This document shows, one piece after another, positions 45,729 through 53,335 of a DNA stretch of 64,000 nt. The notes beneath the pieces were generated by a model that saw only the letters and a program-made list of their open reading frames with translations, did no database searches and was not told the DNA's origin. The DNA comes from JAAUUE01 sp943370025. Its GTDB lineage: Bacteria; Cyanobacteriota; Cyanobacteriia; Cyanobacteriales; JAAUUE01. The position numbers and the translations under genes are program-made. The stretch covers positions 46,797 through 110,796 of the forward strand of contig CALRPI020000005.1 in the NCBI GenBank assembly GCA_943370025.1, written 5' to 3'. Every line of letters begins with the position of its first letter. Position 1 is the stretch's first letter.

Positions 45729-45802
45729 ATTTACACACCCCACAAGCCTAACTAGTACTAAACTTAAGAAATAGTATTCTCAGTTATCTTGAGGTGTGAA
45801 GA

Positions 45803-46753
45803 ATGAAAAAATTTCCTAAATCTGTGGGCTTGTTGTGTTCTGCTACCACCATGTTTGCCCTCTGGGGAACGGCTGCCCATGCTACCAGCCCTGACCAGCT
45901 AGATAATTTTCATGACAATGTGGTCGCTACTAATTTAGTCGCCAATGCTCCAGATAATTCCCTAAGTAACTCGATCGTGAATAACTCGATCGCCAATCCA
46001 ACCAATAATCCTCCCCAGCTAGAAGTTAATGCCTCAGTGACTGTACCAGAGGGAAATATCATCCCTTCTGTCAATTCTTCTAGGGTAGAACTACCAGAAC
46101 TAGCTTCTCCTCAGGGGAATACTAGTATTGCAACAAATAATACTGCAACGATTAACCTAGCGACAAATCTTGAGCAAACTCCCATCGCTCCTAATTTGAT
46201 TGCCGTAAATCCGCCTAATACCCCCATTAATTTAGCAGAGGTGTCTACTTCCGCTGTAGATATTGCCCCACTCCCAACTACAGGAAATCCTGTATTGGCA
46301 CAGCGAGTAGGCGATCGCCTTTCCACCTTTACCCCCACTGCCTACATTGGTGTGGGTGTTAATATTGGCGTGGGTAGTGGCAATTCCGATCTTAGTGAAG
46401 GGAGATTCTTGGTCTATGGCAAGTTGGGCTTTACCCCAAATATCTCTTTAAGACCAGCAGTCCTCCTAGGTAATCAAACTACCTTTCTGATTCCTGTCAC
46501 CTACGATTTCCCGTTACAAGCTGCCGATGCCATTCAACCAGTATCCTTTGTTCCCTACCTTGGTGGCGGCGTAATCATTGCTAGTGGTTCGGGAGATAAT
46601 AACGTGGGATTTCTCCTCAGTGGTGGGGTTGATTTCCCCATTTCCAGAGATTTCACCGCAACAGCAGGCTTGAATGTTGGCTTTGTCCGTAGTAGCACAG
46701 ATTTTGGTATTCTTTTGGGGATAGCTTACAACATTCCGGGTTTGAGGTTTTAA
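45803..46753 (+). CDS. Secreted beta-barrel-like outer membrane protein, hypothetical
   Basis: The 316 residues start with a clear signal peptide (MKKFPKSVGLLCSATTMFAL, cleavage near AAHA). A low-complexity Asn/Pro/Thr/Val linker covers about 30-165. A C-terminal domain (170-316) shows alternating beta strands with Gly and aromatic girdle residues (AYIGVGVNIGVGSG, PYLGGGVIIASGSG, AGLNVGFVRS) and the terminal Phe (GLRF) typical of outer membrane barrels. No named family recognised. chlM starts 1 base after its stop, an unusual pairing. Confidence 0.7.
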   Translation: MKKFPKSVGLLCSATTMFALWGTAAHATSPDQLDNFHDNVVATNLVANAPDNSLSNSIVNNSIANPTNNPPQLEVNASVTVPEGNIIPSVNSSRVELPELASPQGNTSIATNNTATINLATNLEQTPIAPNLIAVNPPNTPINLAEVSTSAVDIAPLPTTGNPVLAQRVGDRLSTFTPTAYIGVGVNIGVGSGNSDLSEGRFLVYGKLGFTPNISLRPAVLLGNQTTFLIPVTYDFPLQAADAIQPVSFVPYLGGGVIIASGSGDNNVGFLLSGGVDFPISRDFTATAGLNVGFVRSSTDFGILLGIAYNIPGLRF

Positions 46754-46754
46754 G

Positions 46755-47441
46755 ATGACGGCTCTTGATGATAAAACTATTGTCAAAGATTACTTTAATT
46801 CTGTTGGTTTCGATCGCTGGCGGCGCATCTACGGTCAGGCACAGGTCAGCAAAGTCCAGTTAGATATTCGCACTGGGCATCAACAGACGGTGGATACGGT
46901 GATGGGGTGGCTGGAGAGCGATCGTAACCTCTCCCAAATCACCGTCTGTGATGCTGGTTGTGGCGTAGGGAGCTTGAGTATTCCCCTTGCCCAAGCTGGC
47001 ACCAGGGTGTACGCCAGTGATATTTCCGAAAAAATGGTGGCGGAGGGCAAGGATATTGCCCTCGCTGTTACTGGCAATAGTAATAATCCAGCTTTTCTGG
47101 TGCAGGATCTAGAGAAACTGGCTGGTCGATACCACACGTTGATTTGCTTAGATGTGTTAATCCACTATCCTGATGCGGAGATACCCAAAATGATCTCCCA
47201 TCTCTGTTCTTTGGCTGAATCGAGAATCATCCTGAGTTTTGCCCCCAAAACCTCAGCCTTGAGTTTGCTGAAGAAGATTGGTGGTTTCTTCCCCGGCTCC
47301 AGCAAAGCCACCCGCGCCTACCTGCATCCCGAATCGACAATAGTAGAGATTTTGGCAAAAAATGGCTTTCAAATCCAAAGAAATGCCATGACCAAAACAA
47401 GCTTCTATTTTTCTCGATTACTAGAAGCCAAGAGAGTTTAG
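46755..47441 (+). CDS. chlM: Magnesium protoporphyrin IX methyltransferase
   Basis: The 228 residues match ChlM/BchM: DDKTIVKDYFNSVGFDRWRR, AdoMet site VCDAGCGVGSLSIPLA, and YHTLICLDVLIHYP with the C-terminal TKTSFYFSRLLEA. It methylates Mg-protoporphyrin in chlorophyll synthesis using AdoMet, close to the Mg-chelatase at the membrane. Length is normal. The last 13 codons are repeated downstream at 47486, a local tandem duplication. Confidence 0.96.
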   Translation: MTALDDKTIVKDYFNSVGFDRWRRIYGQAQVSKVQLDIRTGHQQTVDTVMGWLESDRNLSQITVCDAGCGVGSLSIPLAQAGTRVYASDISEKMVAEGKDIALAVTGNSNNPAFLVQDLEKLAGRYHTLICLDVLIHYPDAEIPKMISHLCSLAESRIILSFAPKTSALSLLKKIGGFFPGSSKATRAYLHPESTIVEILAKNGFQIQRNAMTKTSFYFSRLLEAKRV

Positions 47442-47710
47442 ATTGTAGTTTAGATTGTAGGGTGGGCAATGCCCACCTATTTAAATTCTACTTTTCTCGA
47501 TTACTAGAAGCCACCAGAGTTTAGATTGTAGGGTGGGCAATGCCCACCTATTTAGATTCTACTTTTCCGATAAATCTATTAAATCTATAGAGTAGGCAAT
47601 GCCCAAATATTTGGATTATGCCTTTCTCTTGGGGTTGAGGTTAATGGTACTGCTTCCCGTTCTCTACTCCGTGTAACAGATGCTGATCAGGTGGGCAATG
47701 CCCACCCTAC
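47403..47710. repeat. Tandem copies of the chlM 3' end with GGTGGGCAATGCCCACC palindromes
   Basis: Unit 1 (47403-47485) holds the chlM C-terminal codons; unit 2 (47486-47556) repeats them with few changes (TTCTCGATTACTAGAAGCCA...GAGTTTAG). A decayed third unit starts at 47557. Each carries the palindrome GGTGGGCAATGCCCACC (the last altered), and another copy lies at 47690-47706. Unit 1 has an extra internal duplication of TTTAGATTGTAG. Confidence 0.8.
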
Positions 47711-47731
47711 TATAGTTTTTGTGATTAAGTT

Positions 47732-48178
47732 ATGAGACTATTCCAAAAAATTAGTGCGGGAGTATTAATTACTTTTAGCTTGATGATTACGGTTTTGGCG
47801 ATCGCAGATATTGCCAATCCTCATGCTAAGAATAAAGACGGAGCTTTTGGGGCTTTAATTGTTTTGGGTTTGCCTCCCGGAGCTTTGGGGGGCTTTTTGG
47901 TCTGGAATGTATTACGGACAGAAAGGAAAGAAAAAGAAGCCTTAGCGAAACAGGAGAGCGATCGCCTACAATCTATTTTTTATCTGCTCCTAAAAAATCA
48001 TGGTGGAGAGATTACCTCTCTACTATTTTCGATGGAAACTAAACTTTCCGCCGACGAGTCTAAAGCCTATCTCGATCAAAAAGCTAAGGAGTTTGATGCC
48101 AACTTTGATGTAGATGAGAACGGGGGCATTACCTATAGGTTTAATATAGGTAGGAGTATAGGTAGTAAATCTCCATAA
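47732..48178 (+). CDS. Two-helix membrane protein, tandem paralogue 1
   Basis: The 148 residues start MRLFQKISAGVLITFSLMI. There are two membrane helices (about 8-26 and 40-62, with GLPPGALGGFLVWNVL), then a charged cytoplasmic domain with heptad-like LAKQESDRLQSIFYLLLK and ETKLSADESKAYLDQKAKEF. The next gene is a clear duplicate. No named family recognised; function unknown. Confidence 0.75.
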   Translation: MRLFQKISAGVLITFSLMITVLAIADIANPHAKNKDGAFGALIVLGLPPGALGGFLVWNVLRTERKEKEALAKQESDRLQSIFYLLLKNHGGEITSLLFSMETKLSADESKAYLDQKAKEFDANFDVDENGGITYRFNIGRSIGSKSP

Positions 48179-48186
48179 TTAAATTT

Positions 48187-48630
48187 ATGAGACTATTCCA
48201 GAAAATTAGTGCTGGCATTTTAATCGCTGTTAGCTTGATGATTGCGGTGATGATGCTCGGAGAACTTGCCAATCCCAAAGCAAAGGATAAAGAAGGAGCT
48301 TTTTCCGCATTGATTATCTTTGCTTTACCTCCGGGAGCTTTGGGGCAATTCTTGATTTGGAATATATTGCGGACAGAAAGGATGGAGAAAGAAGCCTTAG
48401 CAAAAGAGGAGAGCGATCGCCTGCAATCGATCTTTTATCTCCTCCTGAAAAAACATAGTGGAGAGCTGACACCTTTATTATTTGCCATGGAAACCAAGCT
48501 TACTGCTGGGGATGCCCGAACCTATCTCGACCAAAAAGCCAAGGAATTTGAGGCTAACTTTGAGGTGGACGATCGGGGTGATATTACCTACAGGTTTAAT
48601 CTGGGGAAAAAATCCTTAGAGCAAGAATAA
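48187..48630 (+). CDS. Two-helix membrane protein, tandem paralogue 2
   Basis: The 147 residues align over the full length with the preceding gene (same MRLFQKISAG start, LPPGALG, SDRLQSIFYLLLK, YLDQKAKEFEANFEVDD). Even the DNA start (ATGAGACTATTCCA) is conserved, so this is a recent tandem duplication. The ATG is 8 bases after the first copy's stop. Confidence 0.75.
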   Translation: MRLFQKISAGILIAVSLMIAVMMLGELANPKAKDKEGAFSALIIFALPPGALGQFLIWNILRTERMEKEALAKEESDRLQSIFYLLLKKHSGELTPLLFAMETKLTAGDARTYLDQKAKEFEANFEVDDRGDITYRFNLGKKSLEQE

Positions 48631-48644
48631 CGGAGGATTTGATC

Positions 48645-49082
48645 ATGTACGGCATGAACCCAGAACTAACAATGGCTGAGGTGCATCACTATCAAGAAAT
48701 GATGGGCAATCATCAAGATGCTAGCCATGCTCTATCTAGACTAGAAGCCCATCAGGGGAAGGTTGACAGTACTTTGAAGGAATTGTGGGAAGAAAAAGAG
48801 GAAAAACCCTTAGGCATAGATTTGGATAAATTCTGGCGGATCACGCTTCAGGTGATCAGGGAAGAACTTTGTGGTAATGAAGGGTTTAGAGCTGAGGTGA
48901 GTAAATACGCCAAGAAACCAGAAAGTGCCGTGTTGCTGACAGGTTTAATTACTTATTTAGTTGGGGCGGTCAGTTTGCCGATCAATCCAGCGATCGCCAC
49001 CATTATTACTATCTACATTCTCAAGGTGGGATTGAATATTTTTTGTGAATACACCGAACCAGAAAACCCTGTCACAGCTTAA
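48645..49082 (+). CDS. Hypothetical membrane protein
   Basis: The ATG at 48645 with CGGAGG 8 bases upstream gives 145 residues; TTG 48639 overlaps the spacer and is less likely. A helical soluble part (1-95, EMMGNHQDASHALSRLEAHQ) is followed by a hydrophobic stretch (AVLLTGLITYLVGAVSLPIN, then TIITIYILKVGLNIF). No family recognised. It follows the duplicated membrane genes by 14 bases and probably belongs with them. Confidence 0.65.
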   Translation: MYGMNPELTMAEVHHYQEMMGNHQDASHALSRLEAHQGKVDSTLKELWEEKEEKPLGIDLDKFWRITLQVIREELCGNEGFRAEVSKYAKKPESAVLLTGLITYLVGAVSLPINPAIATIITIYILKVGLNIFCEYTEPENPVTA

Positions 49083-49085
49083 CTA

Positions 49086-49640
49086 ATGGATTTAACTAGA
49101 TACGATCAATCTTGGTTCGATCGCGGTCGCCCCGGTTGGTATATTCTCCTCTGGTGGTTAGTCCAAGGGGTTTTATTTCCCCTCAGCCTTCATCCTTGGA
49201 ATGGGTTGCGGGTGTGGTTATTAAAATTATTTGGAGCCAAGATTGGTCAAGGAGTTGTGATTCGTCCGACGGCAAGATTTACTTATCCTTGGAAAATAAC
49301 AATTGGTAACTATAGCTGGATTGGGGATGATGTGGTGTTGTATAGCTTAGATAGAATCTCGATCGCCAGTAATTGCGTTATTTCTCAAAAAAGCTATCTT
49401 TGTACTGGGAGCCACGATCTGCGAGATCCGACTTTTAAGTTAGTCACTGCCCCGATCGAGATCGCCGATGGGGTTTGGATTGCCACAGATTGCTTTATCG
49501 CTCCCGGCATTACCATTGGGCAAGATGCAGTCATCGGCGCGCGGAGTAGTGTATTCAAAGATCAACCTTCTGGACAGGTCTGTTGGGGCAACCCTTGCCA
49601 GCCTAGATACGCCAGATTTTCTCAAATAGACCCTTTATAG
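49086..49640 (+). CDS. WcaF/HpsU-like polysaccharide acetyltransferase
   Basis: The 184 residues fit the WcaF group: YDQSWFDRGRPGWYILLWWL near the N-terminus, then left-handed beta-helix hexapeptides (KITIGNYSWIGDDVVLYSLD, ISIASNCVIS), the catalytic His in CTGSHDLRDP, and GVWIATDCFIAPGITIGQDA. It transfers an acetyl group to a polysaccharide unit. In filamentous cyanobacteria the hormogonium polysaccharide enzyme HpsU is of this type. No other hps gene is adjacent, so the name is not assigned. Confidence 0.85.
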   Translation: MDLTRYDQSWFDRGRPGWYILLWWLVQGVLFPLSLHPWNGLRVWLLKLFGAKIGQGVVIRPTARFTYPWKITIGNYSWIGDDVVLYSLDRISIASNCVISQKSYLCTGSHDLRDPTFKLVTAPIEIADGVWIATDCFIAPGITIGQDAVIGARSSVFKDQPSGQVCWGNPCQPRYARFSQIDPL

Positions 49641-49657
49641 CGAAAAAAATCAGAATT

Positions 49658-50068
49658 ATGCGCTTCAAATCTCAACAAAAATCCTCGCAAATTCCAGAGA
49701 TCAATCTTGTCCCGATGATGGATGTGATCATGACCATCCTGACTTTTTTCATTATTGTCTCCATGACCCTGCGGACAGGACAGAAAACTCTAGAGGTAAA
49801 TCTACCTCAAGGAGCAAGCGAGACTCAAGAAGACACAACAATTCAACCATTGGTTATCGAGTTGAACGCCCAAGGACAAGCTAGTGCTGCTGGGCAATTG
49901 GTAGATTCTGAGAACCTGATTCCATTGCTGCAAGCTTATCTTGATGCTAATCCAAGGGGTTCGGTGCTCCTCAAGGCTGACCAGAATTTGCCCTACGGTG
50001 AGATTGTCAAGGCTCTGGGGCAGATGCGGCAAGTAGGGGGCGATCGCGTTTCCCTTGCGATCGAATAA
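49658..50068 (+). CDS. exbD: ExbD/TolR-type biopolymer transport protein
   Basis: The 136 residues have one membrane helix with the key aspartate (INLVPMMDVIMTILTFFIIV) and a periplasmic domain that ends in the ExbD fold (ADQNLPYGEIVKALGQMRQV). With ExbB it forms a proton-driven motor that energises TonB-dependent uptake. No exbB is adjacent; the gene stands 17 bp after the acetyltransferase gene, so the motor partner must be elsewhere. Confidence 0.88.
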   Translation: MRFKSQQKSSQIPEINLVPMMDVIMTILTFFIIVSMTLRTGQKTLEVNLPQGASETQEDTTIQPLVIELNAQGQASAAGQLVDSENLIPLLQAYLDANPRGSVLLKADQNLPYGEIVKALGQMRQVGGDRVSLAIE

Positions 50069-50083
50069 ACTCCTCTACTCCAG

Positions 50084-50605
50084 CTAGCTATTAAATTTGG
50101 CTCTAATAGCTTCAATGCGATCGCGGTTTACCCCTAGGTCTGACTGCCCTAATCGGGAAGCCGATCGGACATGAATCACCTTTGCTGTGTCGTCTGCATA
50201 AAACTCCACATCATCTACAAATTTCATTAATGCAGTCGTGAATTCAGCATAGAGGTAATCTTCTGTTTCTGTAATGATCTTAGTTCTTGGTAAACCAATA
50301 ATAACTTCCTTAAGTTGAGAAATAGCTGCTGATTTAGCAGCAGTATAGGTCAAGGGAGCAATTTTATGGAGAGCATCTTCCGCTTGACTACATACACAAT
50401 TGGGTGATTCTGGACAGGGGTTTAATTTTCCTGCATTTACTCCCAAATTAGTTGGTCTTTTACCAGCAAACATAGTTCCTCCAGAGATAATTATTGATCC
50501 TTCTAATAAAACGATCGCCGATAGTAATAAAGCAATAAATACTAAGAGCAATTTCCCATACCAACTGGCTGTCTGAGGAATTAACTTATTTTCACTAGTA
50601 GTCAT
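50084..50605 (-). CDS. DUF1499 family protein
   Basis: The 173 residues have an N-terminal membrane anchor (LLLVFIALLLSAIVLLEGSI) and a DUF1499 domain: NPCPESPNCVCSQ with three conserved Cys, YLYAEFTTALMKFVDDVEFY, then RSASRLGQSDLGVNRDRIEA. The domain occurs widely in photosynthetic bacteria and plants; its function is unknown. It is convergent with exbD, 15 bp apart. Confidence 0.9.
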   Translation of the reverse strand: MTTSENKLIPQTASWYGKLLLVFIALLLSAIVLLEGSIIISGGTMFAGKRPTNLGVNAGKLNPCPESPNCVCSQAEDALHKIAPLTYTAAKSAAISQLKEVIIGLPRTKIITETEDYLYAEFTTALMKFVDDVEFYADDTAKVIHVRSASRLGQSDLGVNRDRIEAIRAKFNS

Positions 50606-50852
50606 AGGATTATTTTTGTATTTAACATAAGTTCGGGCTAAGGGCTTTTTGAGAGGCGGCGCGGCGCACGCAAAACTGGGAGCTTTAGCTGATCGCGAAC
50701 TGAAGTTATTTATTTGATTTTATCTGATTTTATCCTTGTTTCGCGGCTAGAATCCTTAAGGGTTTTGAATTGGTTGTAAACGACCTTTGGGTTCGGGGAT
50801 CGATCGTCCCAATTCTGTAGCAGTTTCCATCCATTCTTGGATGATGGTTTCA

Positions 50853-50903
50853 GTCCGCGAAGTAGGCGGTTGAAACCGCAGCTATAGGAACGAAGTCCAC
50901 CTT
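50853..50903. repeat. AGTCCGCG...GGTTGAAACCGC palindromic repeat, inverted copy
   Basis: On the minus strand it reads GGTGGACTTCGTTCCTATAG, then CTGCGGTTTCAACCGCC. It matches the repeats at 52310-52361 and 56977-57025 with changes. It directly precedes the IS110 non-coding end. Confidence 0.55.
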
Positions 50904-50904
50904 G

Positions 50905-51083
50905 TATGTTTAGAGAAGGTGGCAGACCGATTCCGCCTGGGTCATCAAAGACCGTCGCGAAGCAGGGTCGCCACCCATTATTTCACAGCAGTCGAATCTC
51001 GTACTATCGCCAGAACATGAAGTTCGTATTGAATTGCAAGGACGAGCATCAACTGCCAATAACCTCTCTCAACCATAACAATC
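50905..51083 (+). ncRNA. Candidate IS110 bridge RNA in the transposase leader
   Basis: About 180 bases upstream of the IS110 transposase ATG fold into two large stem-loops. The first is GGTGGC-A-GACC paired with GGTC-GCCACC (outer stem 50918-50923 with 50970-50975), enclosing a large loop. The second is GCAGTCGAAT (50988-50997) with ATTGAATTGC (51028-51037), enclosing about 30 bases. IS110-group elements encode a roughly 180-nt bridge RNA here, with a target-binding and a donor-binding loop. Boundaries are approximate. Confidence 0.45.
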
Positions 51084-52055
51084 ATGAGCGGAATCAACAA
51101 ACAATGGATAGGCATAGATGTTTGTAAGAAGAACTTGGATATAGCAATTCATACCCAAGGGAGAACCTTCCGTGTCGCCAATAATACCTCTGGACAAGCA
51201 GAACTAGTGCTTCAACTTAGGAATTATGAGATAGAAGGAATTGTACTAGAAGCAACTGGCGGTTTAGAGCGTTCAGTCATGGCAGCTCTAGAGTTAGCAG
51301 GATATCAAACCCGTCGGGTTAATCCCCTGCAAGTGCGCCATTTTGCTAAAGCCACAGGCAGGTTAGTCAAAACAGACCGTATTGATGCCCAGATGCTAGC
51401 CCACTTTGGCAAGAGTTTAGAACCAGCAATCACCTTACTCCCCGATGCTCAAACCCAAGAGCTACAGGCACTAGTTACTCGCCGTCAACAAGTAGTGGAA
51501 ATCTTAACCATGGAGAAGAACCGTCTCCATAGTTGCGAGTCTTGGATACAGGAGAGTATTAAAACTGTGATTGCCTATTTAGAAGCTGAACTTCAGTCTC
51601 TAGAAACTCGCCTAGCAGAACTAAGTGTTCAAGGTTCCCAGTGGCGGGAACACTTGGAAATTCTTACCAGTGTCAAGGGAATTGGCCCAGTTATTTCCCA
51701 AGCCCTGTTAGTCTATCTCCCAGAATTAGGGACACGAACCGCCAAGCAAATTGCTGCTTTAGTAGGGGTGGCTCCTTTCAACCAGGATAGTGGCAAGTTC
51801 CGAGGCAAACGACGGATTCAAGGAGGGAGGAAGGAATTGCGTTCCCTATTGTACATGGGGGTGATGAGTGCGGTACGACATAATCCTCTGTTTCGTGCTC
51901 ATTATCAGCAGTTGCTCAACCGGGGTAAACTGAAGAAGGTTGCCTTGGTAGCTTGTATGCGGAAGTTACTGGGGATTCTTAACGCCATGGTACGAGATAA
52001 ACAACCTTGGTGTGATCGCTTAACATCGGCGGTTACTAGTACAGTCGAGAGTTAA
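51084..52055 (+). mobile_element. IS110-family transposase (323 aa), intact
   Basis: The protein starts MSGINKQWIGIDVCKKNLDI with the DEDD RuvC-like fold (ID near residue 10, then VLEATGGLERSVM, KTDRIDAQMLAHFG). It ends in the Tnp20 domain (VKGIGPVISQALLVYLPELG, then GVAPFNQDSGKFRGKRR with the probable catalytic Ser, and SLLYMGVMSAVRHNP). No frameshift or stop is seen, so the element may be active. Such elements insert site-specifically and usually lack terminal inverted repeats; the right end cannot be fixed. It sits between two copies of the AGTCCGCG palindrome. Confidence 0.92.
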
Positions 52056-52309
52056 GTCCATGATTTTTCTTGCTCCAAATAGGGTTAAAACTGATGTGTC
52101 AGTTATGATCACAGAAGTCTATTCTTTTGAGGGTAGGCAAAATTTAAGTAAAACTACTCTTGTTCCCGTTGGCTAATTGCACAGCGGTGATTTTTTGTTC
52201 TTACATAAGATGAAAACTTACCTCTTGACAAACAACATAATCGCTTCGTGGACTGGGAAATATTCATAAATTTTCTGCTTGTAATATGCCCCACATCTCA
52301 ATCCACCTC

Positions 52310-52361
52310 TTAGTCCGCGCAGGCGGACTTTGTTCGTGTAGCCGCGATTTCAATCGCCCCC
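52310..52361. repeat. AGTCCGCGCAGGCGGACT palindromic repeat
   Basis: AGTCCGC-GCAG-GCGGACT followed by TTGTTCGTGTAGC and the second palindrome GCGATTTCAATCGC. It is a near match to 56977-57025. It overlaps the end of the TPR remnant. Confidence 0.7.
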
Positions 52362-52631
52362 TATTTCATTATTACCTCCATCAATCTTCAATAGCAGAGC
52401 CTCACACTCTGCCGCTAGGGGAATCCCCAACTCTGTCGCCAGTGCCAACGCCTGCTGACAATACTGCCGTGCTTCCTCCACATTGCCTAGGGCTTGATGT
52501 AGTTCTGCTACTTGTTTTAGAGCATCAGCTTCATCCTTCCGAAGACCAATTTCCCTATAAATCTCTAAAGCTTTGTTATGGGAATTGATCGCTTCTTTAT
52601 TCCTATCTAGACCTTTAAAATCATCGGGTTG
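52350..52631 (-). pseudogene. C-terminal remnant of a TPR protein
   Basis: The minus strand is open for 93 codons and reads NKEAINSHNKALEIYREIGL, then ADALKQVAELHQALGNVEEA and YCQQALALATELGIPLAAEC, which are clear TPR repeats. It has no start codon and is closed upstream by an in-frame TAA (52632-52634), so it is 5'-truncated. It lies 11 bases after the coiled-coil gene and in the same direction as the second ATPase locus; the main body may have been lost by recombination. Confidence 0.65.
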
Positions 52632-52642
52632 TTAAGTATAGA

Positions 52643-53335
52643 CTAAAACTTGGGATCAAAGTTTTGTAAGATTTTTCTATTCAAAAGCTCATGTAGCTTA
52701 ATCTCAACACCAGCATAGTATTCGGATACTTCTTGGAATATATTGGCAATTCCATCAATATTAGCAGATTTTTGTGAAACACTATTCGGCGTATTCATCT
52801 TTTCTAAATCTCGAATAAGTATTTCAATACGATCAAGTTTTTCACTTATTACTCCAACCACTTCTGTATCAATTTGTGGAAGTGTCTTTATATTGGTTTT
52901 TATTTGAGTATGTTCTGCTCTAGTAGTCATTGTTAAAGGTAATATATAGTAGTGAGCAATATCTTGGCGAAGTTTGATTATTTCACCAGCCTTATTAGCA
53001 ATTGCTCCTGCAACAGCTACGTCTCTTCTAACATCGGAATAAGAAACAATTAATCTTTTTAACTCTGGAAACTCGGTACTGATTTTCTGTTTAAGTTCAA
53101 TTACTAATTTCTCTAAGCTATCAGTTTCTTGCTTGAGATTTTTAAGGCTATTTTCTGAAATCTCTAATTTTCCTTTCAGGTCATCTAGCTTAGACTTGGT
53201 AGATTGAAGCCAACTAACATTACAAGCTGACTTTAACTCTTGTATGCTTACTGAAAGAGTTTTAACTCCTGCTACAACAACTGAAACACTAGATACTGAA
53301 GATTTAATGATAGTGAAAATTTCACTTAATGACAT
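52643..53335 (-). CDS. Coiled-coil hypothetical protein, partner of the AAA ATPase
   Basis: The ATG at 53335 has GAGGAG 8 bases upstream (GTG 53344 is less likely) and gives 230 residues. A hydrophobic N-terminal helix (IFTIIKSSVSSVSVVVAGV) is followed by a long coiled coil (about 45-95, with LKNLKQETDSLEKLVIELKQ) and a helical C-terminal part. No family recognised. It overlaps the ATPase gene by 14 bp, so the two are translated together. The region is AT-rich compared with neighbours, which may point to acquisition. Confidence 0.7.
   Translation of the reverse strand: MSLSEIFTIIKSSVSSVSVVVAGVKTLSVSIQELKSACNVSWLQSTKSKLDDLKGKLEISENSLKNLKQETDSLEKLVIELKQKISTEFPELKRLIVSYSDVRRDVAVAGAIANKAGEIIKLRQDIAHYYILPLTMTTRAEHTQIKTNIKTLPQIDTEVVGVISEKLDRIEILIRDLEKMNTPNSVSQKSANIDGIANIFQEVSEYYAGVEIKLHELLNRKILQNFDPKF

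Larger units (their letters stand above)
50606..51083. other. 478-bp region: repeat fragments and the IS110 left end
   Basis: It holds a fragment of the CGGGCT...CTTTTTGAG hairpin family (near 50635), the GCGG palindrome repeat (50853-50903) and the probable IS110 non-coding end. No gene is seen. Confidence 0.55.

Noticed and set aside
52286..52588. 100-codon plus-strand open frame
   Set aside because: It is antisense to the TPR remnant, whose frame carries real repeat motifs.
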